64,000 nucleotides of DNA from Trichobilharzia szidati (Eukaryota > Platyhelminthes > Trematoda > Strigeidida > Schistosomatidae), in NCBI GenBank assembly GCA_944472155.2, contig OX235272.1, forward strand, positions 97,160,020 to 97,224,019. Direction: 5' to 3'. Under the pieces are notes generated by a model. That model did not search any database. It was not told where the DNA came from and worked only from the letters and a program-made list of their open reading frames with translations. Below, one piece after another: positions 33,901 to 46,060 of this stretch. Position 1 is the stretch's first letter; every line of letters begins with the position of its first letter. Made by a program: the position numbers and the translations under genes.

Positions 33901-36600
33901 TCTTGATCCATCTTCAACGTAGACCTGTCAAAGAAATTATGTTTGGTGTCCTATCACAATCTGTTATCATCCGTCCCTTAAGACATTTATAACCACTTAA
34001 ACATGGAAATGCAGATTGGGTAGATGTCAGTAAGTAAATTTCCTGAATTCAATCAAGTGGTGACATCACTTTTGTCCCATCGACTTTTCAATCAACACAG
34101 GTAAGTCTGACATCTTAACCTTCGTTATTCATGCTCCAGTGCTACTGAATTTTCCCCACCTCTGGTGAACTTTGTTTCAGCTCTACTTTATGTGAATGAC
34201 TGACTAACAGCTACAACACCATTCATAGATCACCGGATAAATACTTCAACATTTTGCTTATGGAAGAATGCATTGTGTCGTGACCATCATGTGCTTAGCC
34301 CGAAGCTTTTCCACTGAATTAGATGGCACTACCCTAAGTACTTGGCGAAGTTTAGTTGAAAGTTCCAGCATAAAGAAATGTCACAGCAAGGACGTATAAG
34401 TGAAAACTTGAGCCAAACTTTTGTGTTATCCCTAAAATATCGTCTACTATCTTATGGGTGAAATAGGTCGAAATCTCTGAAAAGTCGCGTAAAAACTACA
34501 ATGGATCAGCACATGCAGATTTGACAGAGAAAATGTTTACTTGTTTAAAACTATTGCTCATATTTTAACGGTCAAAATGTCTTATATGTGGAATATTTGT
34601 GAGGTAGCTCATTCTGGCAGCAACTGATCTGTGTTTGAAGTGACACCAGGTTGATATTTTCTGTTCAGGGTTCAAACTGACCCTCTGAGTTCTTGGTTCA
34701 TGCTATCTGAAGTTGAAGAGGCGTGATCACAAGCAAAGGAGAAACGCTACCGTTTTTCTGTCTCGAAAATATGCGTATGAGATCATAAGACCTATGCTAC
34801 GTAAGACTGCCTTGAATTGCCTTGATTTAACCGACTGAAGAAAGCAGTAGTTATTGCAGGGCAACCAAAACTAAGCATATTCCGAAGCATGATACTCGTA
34901 CGTCCTAATGCTACTTTAAAAATGGTTTTCAGTTATGCCTTTGCATACATTAGGTTGTATACGACTGCGATCAAATGCCATGGACTGCATAATACAATGA
35001 TAACATCAAGTGGTTCATGGACTGAGAGAAAACCTTTTGAAGAGAAAACATTACACTTCTCTCAAGCTAATTATTTGGAGCTTAGTACTGTAATGAGACG
35101 GATTGCACTAAGGAACCTGTTGTACTTGAAGTTCTACCTACCTATTTGAAAACAGTTAATGAACATAAAAGCGTAGAGAAATCGCCCTTAACCAGTAAAC
35201 ACTGATGGATCCGGCTGAAAGAGAGGCCCTATATCTTAGAGAAAACTTTACATATGAGAAACATTAGGTTCTGATCACAGATCCAGAGTTAAAGAATTTT
35301 GTTACACTATGAGACCTTACTAAGCTGATCGTCCTAAATCACTTGACATCAACAACAAGATGTTGGGACTGAAATTCACATCTACCAAATTAACGAAGGT
35401 ATGGAGACAACCAAGTATCAGAGAGTACCTAACTTCATAGATGTAGCCTAATTACGTGTCTTGAAAATCCTGAATCCACAGACACAACTCAAAAATCCAC
35501 AAAAGGCTGTCCCGGAAACGCCTTAGAATCAACTAACTATCGTTTCATTTTCACTGATTGCTCAGTTCCTTCACAGATTACAAGGACATTACGAAAAGTG
35601 TTGTGGACCGATAGAAGAATGATACAGAGAAGGACTGGATAAGTTTTCAGAAAATCAACATCGTGGAGACCTCTACTGATATACTGCCCCAGGGAATCGT
35701 ATGCAATAGGCAATTAGTATTCGAGAAAAGACGGTGGTGGTTAAGCTGAATTGTGGTGAAGTAATGTTGTTGTTCCTAATAAACAAGTTCTTTGACAGAC
35801 GCAAGTTTTATATACTCTTTTCCGAAGATTACAACGGTTGACCATCCTGGTCACCGAGTGGGTGCGAGTCACTCTGAAGAGTTATCGAGACATGTGGTGC
35901 AGTTTTATGTCCAACAGAACAGGTGGTTATACAGCAACCATCAGTGCCACCTGTAATCTCAGATAATAGTTGAACGACCCCAGGTCCTTTTGACCATAAA
36001 TAATCAGCTCTTGGGAATTGACCAACCCGAAGAGATGGAGACTGTCTCAGCCATTATTGTCTTTTCCCTCGAAAATCCAACTGCATACAATGTGATTCAG
36101 TCAGCACTGATAAACGAATTGATTTTTGAATGCAAAGTGGCTGAGGTTGACTGAAATTATCCGCCATGCTCAAGGTTATTGAATGGATGAGGCATTTGAA
36201 GGTCATTTTCGTCCGTGTTGGTCAGCCATGTTGGTTTGCTTTTTGCTACTCGTTTGATCAAATATTAACTTTCATATTTATCACGCAGTCATTCGCAACG
36301 CATCTTGACATGGATAGTCCATTAATGTTGCGCTTCACCTCATTTTGGTTTTCCTTGCCATCAGAAAACGATATTTCGTTTGTTTCGAAAGCATTTGTCC
36401 TCAGGTCAGTTCATCTGTTTCAATGTAACTGCTTCATACGTTGCTCTCATGCTTTGTTGCAGTGTTCCAGTTATTTTTCAGCTGTTAATGAAATAGTACT
36501 ACGTAGAACGTTCGGAATTCATGCAAATGGACATGTTTCGGTGGCAAAAGCGTCTATAGCCAGTTGATCTGTTGTTTATCCTTATTGTTGCTGGTTCAAA
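33901..36600. other. Unassigned stretch, possibly an old element
   Basis: The base composition is more even than in the neighbours. A 133-codon plus frame (36166-36564) and an 86-codon minus frame (36842-36582) have no recognised domain. It could be a decayed retroelement, but no motif was found to support that. Confidence 0.3.
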
Positions 36601-39600
36601 GGTAACTTTATCTTGAGGAATCTGGAAAAATCGGTATCTTCCTTGGCGATATTTATATTACGCAACCATCCAGCATGAATTCTGGTGAAGAGAGCACAGT
36701 CCGTTGGTATTAGCAAGGCTTCAGAAAAGCACATTAGACCTGGAAGGTTCAGAACGTGGATTAGTGTTGAAGAAGCTTCGGAGCTTAATGTGCTATATCT
36801 AAATAAATTAGAATTTTCTTTAGTAAGGCTTAATTTTAACAATTATTGAGTATACTTCAAAAGGCCTTAAAATACGGATGATATAAATTGATCTAGGGAA
36901 TATGTGAACTACTCTAGTTGAAGATGAGACCAGTTATTAAGAATAACCTCTTAGATTGGGGTTTATGACCAGTGTTTCTTCCGAAGTTAAATAAATTTTC
37001 CTTCAACCAACGGGCCTTTTCTGATCTTAAATGGCGAAACATTTGTTGTCGCGATCAGACAAATAGATGGTAACGTGGGGTGTTCTGTAGTTGCCAACAG
37101 TATTCATTTTCTTTTGAGTTAATACCATGCGCCTAACTGTATAACTCCTTTCCTCATAGTACATTGAGACAACCTAGAAGTCAAGCATAATGTTTCCGGC
37201 AGATTTGTTTCTAATATGTGAGTGATTGGAAATAGTTAGTCAACTGAGGTATTTTGGTAATAAGATAGATAACTTCAGACGCTTTCTTGGGGGTGTGGAC
37301 CAATTTGCATTGTTGACATTAAGTTACTGAACAAGATAGTAATTTCAGCATAATAACTTCAGCAGAAACTGTTTAAAATAACTATGTGGTTTTAGGTGAT
37401 GCGTCGTAGATTTAAGAAACGTACGTTGACTGTGTTTAAATGTATAACTGGTTAGACTGTAGTTCTTGAGTAATTCATTAGGTAGACTTTCAAGTAATAA
37501 GTTATGTGGAATTAGACTCAGAGTTAACGACACATGTTTAGTGATATGCTATGTGCACGTACTGTCATCTTCACCGGGATCATTTACATAAGATGTTTTC
37601 AGCTTCTGAATGCCACTGTGTGATGAAAGTGTTTTCACCAGACTTTCCCACTGAATTCATAGTTAAATAACTCCTCTGAAGAGTACAAGCGTCTGCTTTA
37701 ATGTGTACGGTTTGCTCATATTTATTATACATGCTTATATCCGGTAAACACCTAAAAGAAATATGAAGTGTGACAGTTCATGTAAAACACAAAACTTTCA
37801 TGAATGAAGCAGGAAGAACAAATCGAGCCGTCTAAAACGACTTATTAAAGCTCGTTAGTCTCTACTAGATGCATAAAACCGTAATTAATTCAATAGCTGT
37901 ACATCAAATCTCCAAAGGCTGCAGTTGTGCAGCGAAAAAGATGATTGATATTAAAAAAATAACATGTTTCGACAGCATATTAGACGGGGAAAAATTCGTC
38001 TCATAGACGACTATCAGGTGAATAGTCTGTATCTGACAACGCCGTTTCACATTAACAGACTAGTGAAACAACTATTAACCCCAAGTTGTTACGTTAAGTT
38101 GTTCGACATCAAGAAACAGAATTTCGGCATATTAGTGTGTGATAATATACAACTGGCTAAGTAGGGCGACTCTTCGGTATCGAACAGCACAGGATTATTA
38201 TTCGACTTGCTAAATCCTACTCTGTTTTCACGTGTGCTAATGCATAGAAACAGACGCGACACCCCACGTATGACTTTAATAACAACCTCAATTCTACAGT
38301 AAATCTCCATCTAATTAACTTAGATTAACCTGCACCAATCCGACTTCACTTTTTACAAACGCCTATATTTAGGTGACGCACTCAATAAATCCAAAAGTAG
38401 AAATCACAGGTATATTCAATATTTCATTGATTTGCAGAAGACAGTTTTGATGAAGAGTATTAGCGTTGGTTTGACTGACTAAAATTTTCACTGATTTCAT
38501 AATCGAAAACGTTCATATACCTGAAAAAGTAAGGCATATGTGTGAACTAGCACAATACACAGTTATGAAGGATAATTTTGCATAAATGTATACAAAGTGG
38601 ATACATTGATTCTGCTAATACTTGTTAAAATTTTCATTTAAATAAAAGTATGTGTAGTCCACGGCTGATTTTTATATTGACACCATAAGTATAAACAGAC
38701 CTGATGTGTTTTCCAGTATAGGAAGATTATACGCAAATTTCTTTACAATCTCTGGAACATTGTTCTCTCATCAAGATTAATTGCAGTCCATGCAGGTAAA
38801 AAGCAGATGAAATTCACACTAGTCATTTTCACTTTAAAGAAAGTATTGTTAATGTGCAACTTGTAAATTCATCCATGATCTAAGCAATACCTAGTGTACA
38901 CGGTCATGTAATTACATCTGCACACTAAGGAAAATATAGCCATTCAATATAAGGCACTTAAGTTTCAACTCTAGACAATATATACTTATACACAACGTTA
39001 ACGCAGCATAGATCAATACCTAAAATATCATAAGATACACAGCCCCTTTTCGACGAGCACTTTATTATTATTACTCCCTTAACAATTCCATATGATACAG
39101 TTTAGACATTCAATCGTGATACATCTATACTGCTTCATGCAAAACAAATTTATCTCCGTCATCTGTGATAAAAAACACTGGAGCACAGACACTGGATATT
39201 ATGTGTCAGTGGAAGTGGTATGACAGACAGTATAATAACAAGAATGGACACAAATTAATAAAGTTCTCAGGATGAATAGAGTTCATGCACCCAGTAATAC
39301 CATATAATGAGTTGATGCATTAAGTAAATTAATAATGAAAATTAAATAGACAGTTACCTTCAACTTACGACAGTTCCCGTTGAAACACCTACGGTGAAAG
39401 GCGGATATACGCAATAATAATGTATATTTCGTGTGGACCGGTAAGATAACATGAAATGCATGCCATTTTTACAGGCACGATCAGTAATGTTATATATCAC
39501 AATGGTGAAGTATCATAGATTTGCACATTTTCAACAGCCTAAATGTTAGTTTTCGGTACAAACAATCCGGACAGGTTCTTATGAATGTTCAATTGTAAAC

Positions 39601-40840
39601 CCTTCAGCAAGGTCACCATCAAGGTTGAGCGCCAACCCAGACTTTGTTCCGTTTCCTGCTGACAGATATGGCCAACCAGTGAGCAGCCTATATTTGGGTA
39701 AGTGTCATGCCACCACGTGATTGAAAGCTATTTCAGGAAGAGAAGAACGTCCTGGGAAGCTGCAAAATGGCATGAAACACAATTGTGGATAACACATCAT
39801 TGGAAGTACGTTCACAATATAAATACGAGGAGGAGCTATAGAGTAGTTGAAATGATAGTACACATTTGCAATGTTTAATTCTAACCATATTGGTCTTACC
39901 ATGGAAACTATGAAGTTTTCGATGAAAATATAGCTTCGCTCAAATATTGGTGTTGTTGTTGTATTTTTTATTCAACAGAGCAACTAGACTTTAAGGGAAT
40001 GAAAAATACAAATAAAAGAGTAAGTTTCAGCTTTGTTAAATGCTTAGGTGGTTAATATCAAATAGAGATGATAGTACTGAGATAAAAAGTTATCGTGAAG
40101 TGTATAAGTGATATTTCAGTGAGAAGTGAACTCAAAGATCCGAAGGATTAGAACCTGTAGGACATGCTGACCTGTAAGATATCTCACGAATTACTGTAGG
40201 GTCCATGGGGTAGCATCTTGAAGATGGCATCAGCAAAAGCATTCTTTTTAATAATTTAGATCTGTTCAACCCTTATTTTTTGTTAAGGATCTAGACTAGT
40301 TTTTTATTTCCGAGCTGTCAAAAGCTCATGTTGCTATCCTACAGTTCGGAGCGATTCACATTTGTGGCCACGACCATATCTACTGATCAGCAAGCGTCGC
40401 CCTCCCTCCTTTTTTCACGTTAAGCTCTGAGATTTTCTTCCGCAATGACTGTAGTTGCAGCATTACATTGCTTTGAGTCCGTCTCAGTCATACAGTATGC
40501 TGCACAATAATAGCTTTCATGACCAATGCTTCCCATCAGGTCACCAGATACATTGATACCTGAGGACATTCCCAGCAGTATCACCTTTATGCATGCATAC
40601 ATGTATATACGTATTTGTTACAAACGACTAGGAAATTAATTTTCCCCTAAAAATTTATAAAGTATAGAAATGTTTAGTATCACATCAACTAATTTATATT
40701 CTATTTAGCAGGGTGAAATGGGCAGTGATAAAATTGTGTAGAATGATCCTGAAGAAAACAGAACTAGCTGTGCTTAATTTTCTTGACCGATTTTCATATG
40801 GTATGTGTCAGACATTGCGAAGTAACCCATCAACCTATGG
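36601..40840. other. Unassigned AT-rich stretch
   Basis: No conserved exon, RNA gene or recognised repeat was seen on either strand. Confidence 0.35.
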
Positions 40841-40841
40841 T

Positions 40842-40920
40842 GCGTTGGTGGCACAGAGGATAGGACGCTCGTCGACCATGCACATGGACTTGACTCCAAT
40901 CTTCTACCGACGCACACTTT
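40842..40920 (+). repeat. tRNA-like SINE head, family 2, decayed
   Basis: The stretch gcgttggtggcacagaggat, then ctcgtcgaccatgcac, then ctaccgacgcac matches the 42475 head closely, including the 3' ccgacgca. The B box is damaged (ttgactccaatc). Confidence 0.55.
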
Positions 40921-42470
40921 ATATCAATGGCTGGCCTACAAAATTTGGGCTACCGATATCACATGCTGAAAATTCCATACTTGTACCAATAATACGGTGT
41001 GGATTCAAGCTAGAATGAAAAAAATAATACTGCGAAATGTTATAAAATTATGTATTTTAGAGTATTCATTTCGACACAAAAATAGCGGTGTTTTATTTAA
41101 TTATAAATATATGTAAAATATTAAAAGATGTGGTTGCAAATATAATTGTTTCTAGAGTTACTTATACTAACACAACTTACTGAAGATTATAGAGAGTAGA
41201 AAATGAGTAAATCACTTAGACGTTCGCTGCTTAAGTAGTTGAGTCGAGTTATGTGTAATTGACTACATTGAAGACTGAACTAGCTTTCATTTACCATTAT
41301 ATCAACAGTTTTGGTCTTTTAGACGAGCTAGGGTGGGCATCTTAATATGTATTTCTAAGCTGAGTTTGAACCCATCAGGGTTTTCACAACATCTAATTTC
41401 AGATATTAGTTGGTTCCAAAGAATGCATTATTTAGTGATGCAAAAGTACCCTAATGGTTTTTCTTTCGGTAGCCAATTTGTGAAGGTAGGCGTGGTTTCG
41501 CAGCAGATATGATTTGACATTTGCCTACGTTATGGACGAGTTACTGTAACAATGTTTCCTAGTGACTTTGAAGAGTATGATGTTGACGTTCACGGATGTT
41601 GCAATGTATACTAACGCAAGATCTGAAATCCACGACTTCTATAGAATTTTGTTTCGCGTGGACCAAATCAAAGCAGAACACCAAAATTGACCATCCAAAT
41701 GAAAAGTATATTTCGGGACAAAACCGTAGTGTGAGGTAGGTTGCTTAACTATCTAGGGACTGTGCACTAACGAACGTAACACGACAGCGTGCCAAATGGT
41801 GTGGGTACTTAACCGTAAGCCTTCAGCTAAATAGATCGACTTAAACGGTGAGGGTCAGCATCCAGTATTCAGCGATGAATGCTGTGGCTAATAATTTTGG
41901 CGAATAACCTACCGCCACAGCTCACTCCCCATTTAGTGGGGTTGTGAAGACCCTAAGATGAAAGCGGAACAAAGTAAGAACCTAGTGGTGGCACCATTAG
42001 TAAAAACCTTCCGATCGGCCTGATGGATTGCCTACTGGTGATCTACCTATGATAATTGGGTGCCTGTACATCGCTTCGTTTATGCTTGTCCGTTGGACCT
42101 CATGCTTCGTTTGCTTCCTGTCCGGTCCCCATCACACCTGGAAAAGAAAACAAGAATGCTGAGAACCTTGTCGAGGAAAATATACCAGAATAATGTTTGA
42201 ATTATGGTATACCAAGCAGAAAAATAATGCGAAAAATGAAAAATCGAAGACAATTATTTTTTGTGTTGAATGCAGCATGTACGGTCATAAAAATTCTTTG
42301 AATTATAATGCGGTACGCAATGGAGAATATTTACGTGCTTGAAATAAATGTACAACAAGCGCGAAAAATTGGGTGGGTCACATCAGTCTTGTTATGTAAG
42401 ACAAGTATGAAAATGTTCTGGTAATCTTGAGGTTCGTCCAGAACGGGAACCCCGGACCATATGCATGGTT
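40921..42470. other. Unassigned stretch
   Basis: No gene was seen. The part 41780-42140 is richer in GC and may be repeat-derived, but no second copy was found here. Confidence 0.35.
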
Positions 42471-42474
42471 GCGT

Positions 42475-42640
42475 CGGTGGCATAGCGGTTAGGGCGCTCT
42501 CCGTCCATGCAAATTGTCCGGGGTTCGATCCCCTACCGACGCACTCCCTTGCCTGCCTGTGCCAGAAATAATGCTGTTGAAGACGAAAGGTTGGTCATGA
42601 GGCTAGCAACCACATCCTGTAAAATAAACACTGCTTCGAA
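42475..42640 (+). repeat. tRNA-LINE composite SINE, family 2, well-preserved head
   Basis: The head has a perfect 7-bp acceptor stem (gcgtcgg with ccgacgc), an A box tggcatagcggttagg and a B box gggttcgatcccc. The body (gaggctagcaaccac, atcctgtaaaa, cactgcttcgaaaa) is like that at 54850. The anticodon arm does not fold properly and the sequence is one of several dispersed copies. It is therefore a SINE, not a tRNA gene. The tail is cut short compared with 54735-54960. It abuts the end of the CR1-like LINE. Confidence 0.68.
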
Positions 42641-42649
42641 AAAAATGAA

Positions 42650-43424
42650 AATTATTTTTTCAATGGATGCTGTATTTTATCTTTGATTACAATGTGTTTA
42701 TTATCTGGATAGGTTTGGCTTTCTAGGGACATTGTTAAGATCTTAAGTAATAAAACGGAAATGTCAGAACCACAGTGTTTTTAAAAATACGATGGTATAC
42801 CGTCAATACCAGCACTACCAGAACTTTTAAGAGTATTAATGGCTTGGTGAATATTAGAATAAGTGAAATGAACTGTACTGTTTTTTTCAGCGTTGAAGAA
42901 GAAGGGAGTTCCATTGCAGATTGTAAACCGAGAAGTGGACTTGTGGGCTTAAGGTAGTTAGCTGCAAACGTCTCGTTGAACAGTTCACACATGTCTGCAT
43001 GGTTGCTGTATAGCTTACCCTTGTTTATAAGGAGAGAAATTTTATGGCTTTGGCAATTCATTCGTTTCTTTAGGATTTCTGTGAGAGCACCTACTCTGGC
43101 GGTGCTGGCTAGTGCGGTGCATTCTTCATTTCTCATACGCAAGTTATGAGCTTGCGAGATGGAGCTAAGAGTACTAAGTATTGACCCTAGTATACTAAAG
43201 TCGTGTCGTCTGAAGTAACTTGTTTACAGTCTCTTCAGTTTTGAGCGATCTTTTGGTTGAATAAATTGCTTCTTAAATTTTGAGACTTTTACTGTTTGCA
43301 ATGGGATCACAGCGTCTAAGCATGTGTTTGAGTTATAGTAGATGATGTCTAGAGCTTTCCAGAGGTTATCAGCATAGAAGTACCCTTTCCATTCTGAGGA
43401 TCTTAACATTGATTTCACTAAAGT
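42650..43424 (-). pseudogene. CR1-like LINE ORF2, endonuclease-RT linker and first reverse transcriptase motifs
   Basis: Frames at 43418-43224 and 43142-42735 continue the protein: the linker, then LFNETFAANYLKP, then the position of the usual SSG-AGIDGIP motif in shifted frame, and FKNTVVLTFPFYY. A last frame reads LLKILTMSLESQTYPDN to about 42650. The catalytic YADD motif is not present. Several frameshifts are visible. Confidence 0.65.
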
Positions 43425-44579
43425 TCAGTCTGCCTTACTGTAGTTCCTGTATGTTATTTGTTGTAAAGTGGGGGTATGGGCTGCATTGCTACTTGGTGGA
43501 AGTGGCAGTGCACACAGCACTGTTTTGTGGTCGCTCTCTGAAAACTCAGAACATACTAGAGTAGAAAGGGGACTTATATTGTGGCAGAAGATTAAGTCTA
43601 GTACGTTATTACCTCTTGTAGGGGTAGTGACAGTTTGTTTCCAGCCAAGTATATCCAGTGTGCCTAAGAACTTATCAAATTTAGTTGGGCCTGTGGGTAT
43701 ATCCCAGTTGATTTCTGGTAAGTTAAAGTCTCCACATAGGATCTTATGATAGTAGTGTAGGGTGGATAATTGTTCCAGAGTATTAATAAGTTGGGTCTCG
43801 TAATTACTAAAGGCACCAGGTGCTCTGTAGGTGCATCCAATTAATACTATTGCGTTATTTAAGTGTAAGTTAACCCATAGAGTCTCAGGTATGTTAAGTG
43901 TACTGTTTTCTAGCTGTGATACAGCAAGTGCATTCAGAATGTACATGAGACAACATCCTCCTTTACCACCTTCCCTGTCACACCGAAAGTGTTTGTAGTT
44001 ATCTAAGCTTATCTCTTCATCCAGTATGTTCGAATTACACCAAGATTCAGTGATGACAATTATAGGGGGTTTGTATATTACTGTGAGTGCTCTAAGCATT
44101 GGTAGTTTATTTAAAACAGATCTAGCATTTATGAGGATCAGGTAAGGATGAGATTTGAAATAGCATTTGAAGTATTTAAGTTCGTTAATCAGCCCTGAAT
44201 ATGGTTCAGCACCCGGTAGTACTGTTTGACATGACGACTCTATGTTAAGAGGAGTTTCAACATCATGCTCACCTATGTCTATCGAGTTGGTGTGTGCTGT
44301 TTTCGGTGAAGAATTAGGAGTTGGAGTACTGGATTTGTTACAGGCTAAGGCATTTTTATTTTTATTCAGGCTAGAAACGTAGGTAGGGCTCTTTGTTTGA
44401 CCTATACTTGTGCAAGTATCAAGTGTGCTTAATGGATGCGGGTGCACTAGACTGCTCCTGTTTTCAAGCAAGAGGGGTGCCAGCACTAGTGGTTTAGGAG
44501 TGTTAACTCCCCTACCAGGTGTTTTTTCAACGCTGATAGGGACGAAGGGGAAAAATGATTGGGACCTTGTGAAGACCAT
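43425..44579 (-). pseudogene. CR1-like LINE ORF2, endonuclease domain
   Basis: A 384-codon frame. The first 120 residues or so are a linker rich in Ser, Thr and Pro. From about residue 145 an AP-type endonuclease follows: LILINARSVLNK, VITESWCN (catalytic Glu), FRCDREGGKGGCCLMY, GCTYRAPGA, GDFNLPEINWD and a C-terminal SESDHKTVLC (catalytic Asp-His). These catalytic residues all look present. The frame ends at a TGA before the reverse transcriptase. Upstream, a frame at 44905-44486 carries the same protein's N-terminal side, so a frameshift lies near 44540-44580. Confidence 0.8.
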
Positions 44580-44935
44580 GGTTTATTATTCCACCTATTG
44601 TTTGATACTAGTTGTGTCCTTGTATGGGTTTCGTGTGTACTGCATTGTGGGTTAGTTGTCAGCAGACTTGTACCATATATCCGATCAAAATTTGCTTGTG
44701 TGCCAGACAGTGAAGACACTGAGTTGTTGGTGGTCGAGTTCTGACTATTGCCACTTGCACTATTGAGGGTGGCATTGTTGTGACGTTGGTTATCAGTGTG
44801 TGCCATGGTGCTATTTCGCACGTTGTGAGTGCTGATACTATTGACCGTGGGAAGTGTGGGCTTATTTACTATGCCACTGTTGTTATTGGCATGATTTGGG
44901 GTCATATTTTCCTTTCATTACCAATGGAGTTATGG

Positions 44936-46054
44936 CTAGGAGAGTACAGTGTTGACTTTCAGGGGCTTTGACTTTTTTCTAGGATTGTTTAGTGACATGT
45001 CTAAATCTACGGTGATAGGTGGTATGGTTGTATTAGTTATTTGATTACGATTTAGTGGCCTTTCGGTTGGTGTCGCTATCTGAGAGGATAATTCTGTGTG
45101 GTTTGAGAGGTGTGGTGCGGTGGATTCTACGGTATCTCTCAAAGGGTTGGGTATAATGGCTGCTTGCAATGTCCTATTGTTTATTCCACAATTAGACTCA
45201 GTGTGATAATTATATACGCGCCTTTCTATGACTGTCTTGTCCACCGCAACCTTTATTAGTTTGTAATTTCTGGCTTGCGATAGGGTGTGTTGGGAGTGGA
45301 TAAATTTTCTGGCCTCTGCCGAATTGAAAACGAATAGGACAACACTTTTCATGTTGACCGTTCTTCAGCCTGTAGCAATTAGTCTTGGAGTTGGGCATTT
45401 TCGCCTCACTAAGTAAAATGCGCTGTACCTTTTTAGTGCCTCACTGTCCGGAACGTTGTAGACAATAGCATTTAGTTTAGCGTCGAGTCGTTTTGTTACT
45501 TCTGTAGTAACAAAGTTAATGAGGTTATCTACCTTAGTTACCGATTCTGTGTCAAGTTTGTTAAGGTCTACAGTTTTCATGAGGATAGTTAGAGGTGTCA
45601 CTTCACAGACCCACGATCTGGTATCACTGATCTAATCTGATAATTTAGATATTTTGGTATTGGTTTCAGAAATTCCAGGATTTACTTATTTATTGTTTTT
45701 TGTTTCCCTTAACTCAGCCTCAAGTTCTCCTATAGACAACTTTAGAAGTTCTCTTATTGAAGATAGTACTAAAACAGAGCTTGATGGTTGGAGTTTTTCG
45801 ATAAGCACATAAGGTGTAGGTAGGGGTTCTGTATGAGAAGAGAGTACTGAATTTTTAGGAGTAGTGCTAATACTAGCTGTCAGTACAGATTTATCCTCAG
45901 TTCCAGCTCGACGCTTACGACTTACAAGTGAGTTATGTGGCTCACTACAACCGTTTGTATGGAGTGTGTTGCTTGATGTAGCAATCAAGGACGTAAAATC
46001 AGTCACCAGATTTACGGGGAATTGAGTTCGTTGCTTTTTACTTTGACTAACCAT
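44936..46054 (-). pseudogene. CR1-like LINE ORF1 (broken)
   Basis: It starts MVSQSKKQRTQF at 46054. One frame runs to 45686 with a leucine-rich stretch (SIRELLKLSIGELEAELRE, coiled-coil-like). After stops it resumes at about 45660 and runs to 45365 with KLNAIVYNVPDSEALKRYS and LVRRKCPTPRL. A frameshift then gives LFVFNSAEARKFIHSQH and KVAVDKTVIERR (45352 downward). The middle resembles the RNA-recognition-like domain of CR1-type ORF1 proteins, which bind the element RNA. At least two frameshifts and one stop break it. Confidence 0.6.
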
Positions 46055-46060
46055 AACTAT

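Larger units (their letters stand above)
42650..46060 (-). mobile_element. CR1-like LINE lacking its 3' part
   Basis: On the minus strand, from about 46060, there is an ORF1 region, then an endonuclease-reverse transcriptase region, then an abrupt end inside the reverse transcriptase near 42650. There is no 3' UTR or tail. The endonuclease style (INARSVLNKLPML, TESWCN, GDFNLPEINWD) is that of the CR1/jockey group; SR1 and SR3/Perere elements of this group are known in schistosomes. LINEs normally lose the 5' end, so loss of the 3' end suggests a later deletion. The 5' UTR may extend to about 46380. Confidence 0.78.

Noticed and set aside
36166..36564. A 133-codon open frame as a gene
   Set aside because: No domain, no splice context and no recognisable family; the sequence has the biased composition of chance frames.
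42475..42547. A tRNA gene with a perfect acceptor stem
   Set aside because: The anticodon arm does not fold, the T stem has a mismatch, and decayed sister copies with the same 3' body lie at 40842 and 54735. A SINE head explains it better.
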